Below, piece by piece: positions 19,301 to 24,617 of a stretch of DNA of 36,246 nt. The position numbers and the translations under genes were made by a program. This stretch comes from an uncultured Prevotellaceae bacterium (GTDB lineage: Bacteria; Bacteroidota; Bacteroidia; Bacteroidales; Bacteroidaceae). Location of the stretch: positions 1-36,246 of the forward strand of contig CADBHI010000021.1 of assembly GCA_902794405.1 (NCBI GenBank), in the 5' to 3' direction. Positions within the stretch are counted from its first letter, which is position 1; each line of letters starts with the position of its first letter. The notes under the pieces are model-generated. The model worked only from the letters and a program-made list of their open reading frames with translations. It was not told the DNA's origin and did not search any database.

Positions 19301-19681
19301 CAGTTAGAGGGCGGCAGCCGCTTCATGAACCAGACTACGGCCATGCTGCGCCGTTGGCAGATTGAGGGTCAGGAAACCGATATTCCTCGCATCACCTTCC
19401 AGGATCCGATGGGCAACTCGCGCTTCAGCGACCGTTGGATTGAGGACGGTAGCTATCTGCGACTGAAGTCTGTCACCCTGAGCTATGACCTTCCTGTGAA
19501 CTCCGACTTCATTCAGGGCTTCCAGTTCTGGGTCCAGGGTAACAACCTGCTTACGTTTACTAAGTATTTAGGCAGCGATCCGGAGTTCTCAATGACTTCG
19601 AGTGTTATCGGACAGGGTATCGACCTGGGTTGTCTGGGTATGAGCCGTTCCGTTGTGGCTGGTGTAAAAATTAACCTCTAA
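16394..19681 (+). CDS. SusC/RagA-like TonB-dependent outer-membrane transporter (second copy)
   Basis: This encodes 1095 residues. The signal peptide ends in FPLAVFA-Q near residue 22, followed by a very acidic stretch (DDDTEDEEDMDF). A carboxypeptidase-regulatory-like domain spans about 50-130 (IKGKVLDGATKQPLAGAIV). The plug region contains FIQGLNSLNVNAQPLIIIDG, LNPADIEKVTVVRNGTALYG and NGVILIQTRR; this last part diverges from the KDAAA consensus seen in the first copy. The barrel ends in SRSVVAGVKINL. An EF-hand-like loop, DLNGDGMITEADR, lies near residue 913. It is clearly divergent from the first SusC, so the operon carries two distinct transporters rather than a recent duplication. The partner SusD gene begins 9 bp downstream. 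Confidence 0.95.
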   Translation: MKRYILFGFSLLVAFPLAVFAQDDDTEDEEDMDFLKPKRTLTVKKQYETRTIKGKVLDGATKQPLAGAIVRAETNIAGFSVLTDDDGKYELKVPLFASSLFISTPDHNPIRVGMAKGEEQGEVILYPSTFAPDYGQQPNVLGDYSATDFKYTNAINIKDEIQKQLGGQVYSVTRNGTPGIGNVMFIQGLNSLNVNAQPLIIIDGVIIDQQYNRTLLHSGFYNDILSNLNPADIEKVTVVRNGTALYGSKGSNGVILIQTRRNKSMATRITANVSAGVVFEPKYISVMDASQYRSYASEMLKSTNTTNRKFKFLNEDRSYYYYDQYHQQTDWKEYVYRTAMTQNYGINVEGGDAVANYNLSVGYTSAKSTMKDNDMDRLNVRFNTDISLWRNLSVRFDASFANQTRDIRNDGAPSSYDEGTPTSPSFLAYVKSPFMSAYSYGHDENGRGRFADSHFDIDEETYLEEALANYNGYNWQLGNPAAINEYSEAENKNRFENSMLNLTITPKYDITPNLFVSEHFSYNLVNTNEMFYIPINGTPRYYVTSLGGYRNNEVRSLASKQNSVQSDTRIDWNKQFEEHFLHIFAGARINWESFTTNSQVGYNTGNDKTPFMSGSLSDKNVTGVSENWNSLSWYLQAEYNYMNRYFLQANLTIDGSSRFGTDAGDFKLFKAPWGVFPGVQAAWIITNEPWMAAVKGIDYLRLSAGYDITGNDDIDFYAARSYFRASQFLHTISGLSFAGIGNNEIQWETTKRLNVGLEAGLVNNRLNFTVNYFRSKTNNLLTRQSLGFLSGLDMNWSNGGKLENEGFDAGFSAKVVSLKDWQWQLGASAGHYKNKVTELPDGAQYVDNEVYGGTIRTQIGQMANAFYGYQTLGVFKSSEDAASAGTSDPKGLYFIADNGVDRNYFGAGDIHFADLNGDGMITEADRTIIGDPNPDIYGNIFTSLAYKRLKLDVRFNYSLGNDVYNYMRSQLEGGSRFMNQTTAMLRRWQIEGQETDIPRITFQDPMGNSRFSDRWIEDGSYLRLKSVTLSYDLPVNSDFIQGFQFWVQGNNLLTFTKYLGSDPEFSMTSSVIGQGIDLGCLGMSRSVVAGVKINL

Positions 19682-19690
19682 TTCCTGTAC

Positions 19691-21526
19691 ATGAATATGA
19701 AACGTATATATATTTTCTTTAGCATCGTTTTAGGCATGGCTTCGTTCATGTCGTGTAGCGACTTCTTTGAGCAGGAGTCCGACGACGTACTCTATGCCGA
19801 CCAAGACCATCTGAACAACGCCGTCGATACCATCTACTCTGTGACAGGTGTCTTAGGCAAGCTGCAGACTTTGGCCGACCGTACAATCCTCCTCGGTGAG
19901 GTGCGTGGCGACTTGGTTACCCTGACCACGGAGGCCAGCAACGACCTGCGTGAGTTGGCCAACCTCAACGTCAGCAATGATAACATCTATAACAAGCCAA
20001 GCGACTATTATGCTGTTATCAACAACTGTAACTACTTCATTGCCCATGCCGATACGGCGCTCAAGAGCAACCGTAACGAGAATATCTTCATGAAGGAGTA
20101 TGCAGCAGTGAAGGCCATTCGTGCATGGACATACCTGCAGCTGGTACTGAACTACGGACGCATTCCGTTTGTGACTGAGCCTCTGCTCAGCAAAGAGGCT
20201 GCCGAGGCTGCCGAGACAGGTACTTCAGCTACGCTTCAGGAGGTATGCTCCTATTTCATCAATGATTTGGCTACTATCCCTGAGCGCTATAACACGGAGT
20301 ATCCCGGTTATCGCACCATCCGTGGCGTCGACTCCCACTTGCTCTATTTCCCGCTCAGCATTGTCCGTGGCGACTTGTACCTGTGGCGTGCCTCCGTTAC
20401 GGGCAGTAACGAGGACTACCGTCAGGCAGCGCTCAATTACTATTACTATATTAACGAGCGCAATGGCTTGAACTCTGCTTATCCTACGGGCATCAACTTC
20501 ACCATGTGGATGCCGGGTACTTCTACTTGGACCAGCATGCTCTCTGCCTCTGAGGCCAACGGCGAGAGCTACTCTACCAATGGTGAACTCATCACCATGA
20601 TTGCTGGCGACTCCATCCGTGCCGAAGGTCACTACAGTGAGCTGCGTAACCTGTTTACCTCGCGTGAGGAAAACGACTATAAGGTCAGCATCTCGCCCTC
20701 TACTCGTATGATGGAGATATCTGCTTCACAGGCCAACTGCTGTATCTCAAGCAGCGGTACCTCTGCCATCTATGCACCGCAGGGCCTTTCACAGCATCGC
20801 TCAGGCGACCTCCGCTTGTGGGAGACTTGGAGTGAGGGCTACCACCGCGACCGCTTCTCTGGCGAGCGTATTGAGACGCAGACCATCGATAAGCATTCTT
20901 CGTCGCGCAATGTCCATATCTACCGTCGTACCATGGTCTATCTGCGCATGGCTGAGGCTCTCAACATGGCAGGTTATCCCCACATGGCCTTCAGCATCCT
21001 CTCTTCAGGTCTGAGCAACCGTCAGATCAGGAACCAGATCATGCCTTACTATGACACGGAGGATAAGGCCGACTCTATCTTCCTGGCTAAGTTCGACTTC
21101 AACGACTCTCGTTATGCACTTGTCACTACCGACGATGTTGCAGCAACGTCGTTCGGACAGCTTCACAACATGATGGGTATTCACTCACGTGGTTCTGGCT
21201 GGACGCCGATGAACGAGTACTACACGCTGCCCAACGACTCCATCGAGCCCGACCTTGGTCTGCGTGCACAGCTCATCAAGGAGCAGCAGGCTTATGTCGA
21301 CAGCCTGATTCTTAATGAGGGCGCTTTGGAGTTCGCTTTCGAAGGCACCCGTTACTACGACATCATGCGCTATGCCCTGCGTCAGAAAGATCCCGGCCAG
21401 ACCATGGTCAAGGTGATTGGCGCTCGTCTGGGCGAAGACAAACGCAGATCTATGTCTGCCATTGTCTCTAAGCTGGCCGACCAGAACAACTGGTATCTCA
21501 ACTGGAAGGGAAAGATTGGCTATTGA
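19691..21526 (+). CDS. SusD/RagB-like nutrient-binding lipoprotein (second copy)
   Basis: This encodes 611 residues with a lipobox at Cys22 (SFMSC-SDFFEQ). A Met at codon 3 is an alternative start. SusD features include the helical N-terminal domain (DYYAVINNCNYFIAHADTAL near 98; EYAAVKAIRAWTYLQLVLNYG near 135) and a C-terminal MVYLRMAEALNMAGYPHMAF helix pair. Near the end, ALEFAFEGTRYYDIMRYALR corresponds to the 'ELxxEGxRxxDLxR' element of the family. The sequence is distant from the first SusD. It is the last gene of the operon and is followed by an intrinsic terminator 40 nt after the stop. Confidence 0.93.
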   Translation: MNMKRIYIFFSIVLGMASFMSCSDFFEQESDDVLYADQDHLNNAVDTIYSVTGVLGKLQTLADRTILLGEVRGDLVTLTTEASNDLRELANLNVSNDNIYNKPSDYYAVINNCNYFIAHADTALKSNRNENIFMKEYAAVKAIRAWTYLQLVLNYGRIPFVTEPLLSKEAAEAAETGTSATLQEVCSYFINDLATIPERYNTEYPGYRTIRGVDSHLLYFPLSIVRGDLYLWRASVTGSNEDYRQAALNYYYYINERNGLNSAYPTGINFTMWMPGTSTWTSMLSASEANGESYSTNGELITMIAGDSIRAEGHYSELRNLFTSREENDYKVSISPSTRMMEISASQANCCISSSGTSAIYAPQGLSQHRSGDLRLWETWSEGYHRDRFSGERIETQTIDKHSSSRNVHIYRRTMVYLRMAEALNMAGYPHMAFSILSSGLSNRQIRNQIMPYYDTEDKADSIFLAKFDFNDSRYALVTTDDVAATSFGQLHNMMGIHSRGSGWTPMNEYYTLPNDSIEPDLGLRAQLIKEQQAYVDSLILNEGALEFAFEGTRYYDIMRYALRQKDPGQTMVKVIGARLGEDKRRSMSAIVSKLADQNNWYLNWKGKIGY

Positions 21527-21566
21527 TACCTCTTTCGTCATATCTGATTATCTATATTGGTTTCGT

Positions 21567-21608
21567 GGCGGCCGCTGGAGTTCCTTTCCGGTGGCCGTCA
21601 TACTTTTT
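21567..21608 (+). terminator. Intrinsic terminator of the FAS1/SusCD operon
   Basis: A 12-bp G/C-rich stem (21567-21578 with 21588-21599, three G-U pairs) closes a 9-nt loop and is followed by CATAC and five T residues (21604-21608). It lies 40 nt after the last SusD stop. Confidence 0.8.
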
Positions 21609-21660
21609 GGTGGTGTGCGGGGAGTGGTGAACCATAAGAAAATTCAACAACAGATTTTGG

Positions 21661-21739
21661 GTATACGCGAACGGTCGTTTGGGCGTACGCGAACAGTTGT
21701 TTGAGTATACGCAAACGGTTGTTTGGGCGTACGCAAACG
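21661..21739. repeat. 22-bp tandem repeat with a 44-bp higher-order period
   Basis: There are three full units (21661-21682, 21683-21704, 21705-21726) and a partial fourth (21727-21739). Odd units begin with the palindrome GTATAC; even units carry CGTACG at the equivalent place. All then continue with a GCrAACrGTyGTTTG-like block, in which CAAAC and GTTTG are inverted relative to each other. The alternation gives a 44-bp superperiod. No spacer variation is seen, so this is not a CRISPR array. Confidence 0.9.
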
Positions 21740-21792
21740 CTAATAACTCTATGGCAAACTCCTTGCAACTCGGTGCCAAATTCCAACTTTTA

Positions 21793-21822
21793 CCCCGCCC
21801 CAGCCCCGCCCCTAATTAGGGG
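21793..21822 (-). repeat. Four-tetrad G-quadruplex motif fused to a palindrome
   Basis: Four CCCC runs at 21793-21796, 21798-21801, 21804-21807 and 21809-21812 are separated by 1, 2 and 1 nt, so the - strand has an ideal G4N1G4N2G4N1G4 pattern. The last C-run is also the left arm of the perfect 14-bp palindrome CCCCTAATTAGGGG (21809-21822). The right side continues as TTAGGGGTGGGGAG (21816-21829), which recurs at 24514-24527. Confidence 0.75.
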
Positions 21823-21852
21823 TGGGGAGAAGCCGAGCGTGGATCGTCGAGC

Positions 21853-21894
21853 AAAACCCACCGCCTTTTTGTCAAAACCCACCGCCTTTTTGTC
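21853..21894. repeat. 21-bp tandem repeat, two exact copies
   Basis: The unit AAAACCCACCGCCTTTTTGTC occurs exactly at 21853-21873 and 21874-21894, with a decayed third start (AAAACCCGCCGAG...) from 21895. The period is a multiple of three, so it reads as a peptide repeat in an open frame, but there is no sign of a real gene. Confidence 0.9.
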
Positions 21895-22007
21895 AAAACC
21901 CGCCGAGTTTTGAGAAAAAGGAACCGCCTTTTGAAAAATCCCGGCCTGGGAATATTTATTTTCGTTTTTGTCTCATGAAAAACGTTTCACCTATATATTG
22001 TAAATCG

Positions 22008-22086
22008 CACTTTTTAAGTAGCACTTCTCACACTTCCCTCACCCAACTTAGGTGTGAGAAGTGTGAGAAGTGCTACCTGAAAAGTG
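22008..22086. repeat. Long imperfect palindrome (29-bp stem hairpin)
   Basis: Arms 22008-22036 and 22058-22086 pair over 29 positions with one mismatch and one G-U, including an uninterrupted 19-bp core (22018-22036 with 22058-22076). The 21-nt apical region contains a further 4-bp CACC/GGTG helix. The arms contain an internal repetition of the ACTTCTCAC type. There is no T-run on either side, so it is not a standard terminator, although it lies between two convergent units and 65 nt beyond the guaA stop. Confidence 0.88.
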
Positions 22087-22151
22087 TGATTCATTATCAT
22101 ACGATAATTGAACCATGGATACACATATAAGTATATATCAGTAGCTTGTTT

Positions 22152-23135
22152 TTACTCCCACTCGATCGTACCTGTGGGTTTGGGAGTGAGGTCATAGAGC
22201 ACACGGTTCACACCAGGCACCTCAGTCACTATACGTTTGGTGATATGGTGGAGCAGTGCATAGGGAATCTCCTCAATCGTAGCAGTCATGGCATCGCGGG
22301 TATTCACGGCACGGATGATGACCGGCCAGTCCCAGCTGCGTTTGTTGTCCTTCACGCCTGTCGACTTGTAGTCGGGCACCACAGTGAAGTATTGCCAAAC
22401 CTTGCCCTCTAAGCCGTTCTTGGCAAACTCCTCACGCAGAATGGCGTCGCTTTCACGCAGAGCTTCCAAACGGTCGCGAGTGATGGCACCAGTGCAGCGC
22501 ACACCCAGACCAGGGCCAGGGAACGGCTGACGGTACACCATATTGTCGGGCAGTCCTAACTCCTTGCCTACTACGCGAACCTCGTCCTTGAACAACAGCT
22601 TGATGGGCTCTACCAGCTCAAACTGCATGTCCTCGGGCAGACCGCCTACATTGTGGTGTGACTTCACAGGGCCAGACTCCACAATGTCGGGGTAGATGGT
22701 TCCCTGAGCCAGGAAGCTGATGCCTTCCAGCTTGCGGGCCTCCTCCTCAAATACTCGGATAAACTCTGCGCCGATAATCTTGCGCTTCTGCTCGGGGTCG
22801 GCCACACCTGCCAGTTTGTCAAGGAACCGGTCGGTAGCATCCACGTAAATCAGATTGGCGTTCAGCTCATCGCGGAACACACGCACCACCTGTTCTGGCT
22901 CACCCTTACGCAGTAGTCCGTGGTTCACGTGAACCGATACTAACTGTCTGCCAACGGCCTTTATCAGCAGCGCTGCCACAACCGATGAGTCCACACCTCC
23001 TGATAGTGCCAGCAGCACCTTCTTGTCCCCTATCTGAGCACGCAGTGCCTCAATTTGCTCGTCAATGTACTTCTGGGCCAAGGCTGGAGTCGTGATGCGC
23101 TCCATATCCGCTGGCCGCACGTTACCTGTTGTCAT
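22152..23135 (-). CDS. guaA: GMP synthase, ATP-pyrophosphatase/synthetase subunit without a glutaminase domain
   Basis: This encodes 327 residues. The enzyme amidates XMP to GMP using ATP and ammonia, the last step of GMP biosynthesis, in the cytoplasm. The PP-loop SGGVDSS is at 45-51. Family signatures follow: [47 protein letters not shown] and the dimerisation-domain end [13 protein letters not shown]. Usual bacterial GuaA is about 510-525 residues because a class I glutamine amidotransferase domain precedes this part. Here that domain is absent, and the gene begins with its own ATG and promoter, so it is not simply truncated. The layout matches the two-subunit archaeal type. No amidotransferase gene lies next to it. 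Confidence 0.93.
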   Translation of the reverse strand: MTTGNVRPADMERITTPALAQKYIDEQIEALRAQIGDKKVLLALSGGVDSSVVAALLIKAVGRQLVSVHVNHGLLRKGEPEQVVRVFRDELNANLIYVDATDRFLDKLAGVADPEQKRKIIGAEFIRVFEEEARKLEGISFLAQGTIYPDIVESGPVKSHHNVGGLPEDMQFELVEPIKLLFKDEVRVVGKELGLPDNMVYRQPFPGPGLGVRCTGAITRDRLEALRESDAILREEFAKNGLEGKVWQYFTVVPDYKSTGVKDNKRSWDWPVIIRAVNTRDAMTATIEEIPYALLHHITKRIVTEVPGVNRVLYDLTPKPTGTIEWE

Positions 23136-23170
23136 AATTCTATTCTTTTTGGGTTAATAATAATTCTATA

Positions 23171-23202
23171 CAAAGGTAATTATAATCTTATTATCAAGCA
23201 AG
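23171..23202 (-). promoter_or_regulatory. Putative promoter of guaA
   Basis: On the - strand a -7 TACCTTTG (23178-23171) follows a -33-like CTTG (23202-23199) by 20 bp. It lies about 40 nt before the guaA start, between guaA and the regulator gene, indicating separate transcription of guaA. Confidence 0.6.
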
Positions 23203-23245
23203 AATGGCCAGTGCAATTTAATAATCTTTAAGGTTATATGCCTAC

Positions 23246-23539
23246 CTACTTCTTGACCTTGAGATAGCTCTTCAATGCCTTCACATAGTCCTCGAAGGCT
23301 TTCAGACCTGTGGGGGTGATGCGACAGAGGGTGCAGGGCTTCTTGCCCTTGAAGGTCTTTTCTACCTCAATATAGCCCGCCGCCGACAGCTTGTCAATCT
23401 GCACACTCAGGTTACCCGCCGTAGCTCCCGTCTGCTCCTTGATATATGGGAACTCGGCCTCCTCGGTACTCACCAGGAGCGACATCACGGCCAGTCGCAG
23501 CTCGGAGTGCAGCAATGGGTCTAACGTTGGAAACATCAT
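23246..23539 (-). CDS. Small winged-helix transcriptional regulator
   Basis: This encodes 97 residues with a winged-helix fold throughout. A helix (LLHSELRLAVMSLLVS) is followed by YIKEQTGATAGNLSVQIDKLSAAGYIEVEKTF, the HTH plus wing of small ArsR/MarR-like regulators, and then RITPTGLKAFEDYVKAL as the C-terminal dimerisation helix. There is no ligand domain. The start ATG overlaps the stop of the upstream membrane-protein gene as ATGA (23536-23539), so the two are translationally coupled. A second Met follows immediately. It probably controls its own two-gene operon or a related membrane function; the target is not visible. Confidence 0.85.
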   Translation of the reverse strand: MMFPTLDPLLHSELRLAVMSLLVSTEEAEFPYIKEQTGATAGNLSVQIDKLSAAGYIEVEKTFKGKKPCTLCRITPTGLKAFEDYVKALKSYLKVKK

Positions 23540-24240
23540 AGGTTCTGCTTTTTAAGCATCATGCCTGGGAGCAGCAGGCCGACAAGTGCGAAAATAAAGA
23601 TGGTCAGGCAGGGCAGCGAGGAGCTGATGCCGGCAGCTGTCAAGGCAAACGCTGAGTTACTGTCCAAGAGAGCCAGTACAATGCCCTCTCCAAGATGGAA
23701 ATGTTCCCACGCGAAGCACAGCAAGCCAGCCACAATGCCGAACGTTATCAACCAGCGCTGGCGTAGAATGTGTCCTGTCATAGTGATGGCCATTCCCATT
23801 AGTAGCACAATGACTGGCGCAACCCTGATCCGTGAGACCACAAATTCGCTTGGCAGCAAAAAGCGTGGTGCGACAAAACTCCAAATGAGGGCAATGACAA
23901 AGAATCCGATGGCGAAATAGCCAAACGTTATCCATGTCTTGGCTATCATCGAACCGACAAAGCTCACAGGTGTATGCGCGCTATCCTTAGTATATTTACG
24001 CGAGAGCTTCAAGATGATGAATGGTAACAAAAACCAGAGCAAATGTCCTATCCCGATCATTCCTTGGCTCATCGTGATGATGTTGATGATGGCGACAAGG
24101 ACCGCTGTGCACATGATGCAGATTCCTGCGATGTAGAGCGACTGAGCCGTTGTCTTCGACACGTCGCGACGACTCTGTTCTATCTGTTGCGTAATGATTT
24201 CAAGACTGCGCTCGGCAGTCAGGTTGCTGTTTTCTTCCAT
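23536..24240 (-). CDS. Polytopic membrane protein of unknown function
   Basis: This encodes 234 residues. A charged, soluble N-terminus (1-35, MEENSNLTAERSLEIITQQIEQSRRDV) is followed by about six hydrophobic segments: roughly 36-57, 63-80, 95-120, 130-150, 155-175 and 205-228. No catalytic, transport or binding motif is recognised. It is co-transcribed with a winged-helix regulator, to which it is coupled by a 4-bp overlap. Bacteroidetes genomes often pair such a regulator with an integral membrane protein, but no function follows from that. It has a good promoter at 24344-24376. Confidence 0.8.
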   Translation of the reverse strand: MEENSNLTAERSLEIITQQIEQSRRDVSKTTAQSLYIAGICIMCTAVLVAIINIITMSQGMIGIGHLLWFLLPFIILKLSRKYTKDSAHTPVSFVGSMIAKTWITFGYFAIGFFVIALIWSFVAPRFLLPSEFVVSRIRVAPVIVLLMGMAITMTGHILRQRWLITFGIVAGLLCFAWEHFHLGEGIVLALLDSNSAFALTAAGISSSLPCLTIFIFALVGLLLPGMMLKKQNL

Positions 24241-24343
24241 GATTCTTTTTTTAATGAGTTACTGACTTGGTTTGTTAATCTCTGGCCTTGTCCATACCCC
24301 TGCAGAAGGCACGGCTTTGGCCACGTTGTGTTCGAATCACGGC

Positions 24344-24376
24344 GCAAAGATAAAGAAGTTTATTTTATAAACCAAA
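24344..24376 (-). promoter_or_regulatory. Promoter of the membrane protein/regulator operon
   Basis: On the - strand, -33 TTTG (24376-24373) and -7 TATCTTTG (24352-24345, followed by CGCC) are exactly 20 bp apart. The start would be near 24338, giving a leader of about 98 nt. Confidence 0.8.
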
Positions 24377-24451
24377 TAATTCTGTAAATTAATTCCGCCT
24401 TTTAGTATTGTTTAACGTTAGGGCGGGAAGACCGTCTATTGGTCACCCGCT

Positions 24452-24464
24452 CGACCTTAGGTCG
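24452..24464. repeat. Short palindrome in the 24377-24617 intergenic stretch
   Basis: CGACCT and AGGTCG flank a single central T. The intergenic DNA from 24377 to 24617 otherwise holds the G-rich repeat at 24492-24525 and the terminator at 24554-24593. No gene is supported there. Confidence 0.6.
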
Positions 24465-24491
24465 CTTGCAAGGCAAGAACCCATAGCCTTT

Positions 24492-24527
24492 CCCCTCCCA
24501 TCAAGGGGAGGGGTTAGGGGTGGGGAG
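24492..24527 (+). repeat. G-rich hairpin and four-tetrad G-quadruplex motif
   Basis: CCCCTCCC (24492-24499) can pair with GGGAGGGG (24506-24513). On the + strand, four GGGG runs at 24505-24508, 24510-24513, 24517-24520 and 24522-24525 have spacers of 1, 3 and 1 nt, a canonical quadruplex pattern. The 14-mer TTAGGGGTGGGGAG (24514-24527) is shared with 21816-21829. Confidence 0.75.
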
Positions 24528-24553
24528 TGGCTGCGCTTTTTTCGGACTGACCA

Positions 24554-24593
24554 AAAGAAAGACGGTCTGGAAGGGGGTGCCTCCCAGACCGTC
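24554..24593 (-). terminator. Intrinsic terminator of the 24618-27392 gene
   Basis: Read on the - strand, a 14-bp stem (24593-24580 with 24574-24561, one mismatch) closes a 5-nt loop and is followed by TTTCTTTT (24560-24553). It lies 25 nt after the stop codon. Confidence 0.85.
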
Positions 24594-24617
24594 GTTTCGG
24601 TATAACGGTGTCGATAT

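Larger units (their letters stand above)
21527..22151. other. 625-bp non-coding repeat cluster between convergent units
   Basis: No credible gene is present. Open frames here consist of translated tandem repeats with no recognisable domain or start signal. In order the stretch holds an intrinsic terminator, a 22/44-bp tandem repeat, a C-rich G-quadruplex motif with an adjoining palindrome, a 21-bp tandem repeat and a long imperfect hairpin. Each is listed separately. It separates the + strand operon from the - strand guaA gene. Confidence 0.85.

Noticed and set aside
4327-21526. Calling the operon a starch or other defined polysaccharide locus
   Set aside because: The SusC/SusD family names do not indicate substrate, and there is no hydrolase or lyase in the operon to suggest one.
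21661-21739. Possible CRISPR array
   Set aside because: The units are contiguous with no spacers, differ from one another and have no cas genes nearby.
21761-21780. Sigma-54-like site on the - strand (TTGGCAC...TTGCA)
   Set aside because: The GG and GC elements are 9 rather than 10 bp apart, a spacing that sigma-54 does not normally tolerate, and there is no gene downstream in that direction.
21822-22130. Open frame of about 102 codons on the + strand
   Set aside because: It is composed of the 21-bp tandem repeat and the left and right arms of the long hairpin; it has no domain, signal peptide or convincing start.
24408-24605. 65-codon open frame between the modular-protein gene and the membrane-protein gene
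   Set aside because: It runs through a G-rich repeat and the terminator hairpin; the peptide is low in information and has no ribosome-binding context that I can support.
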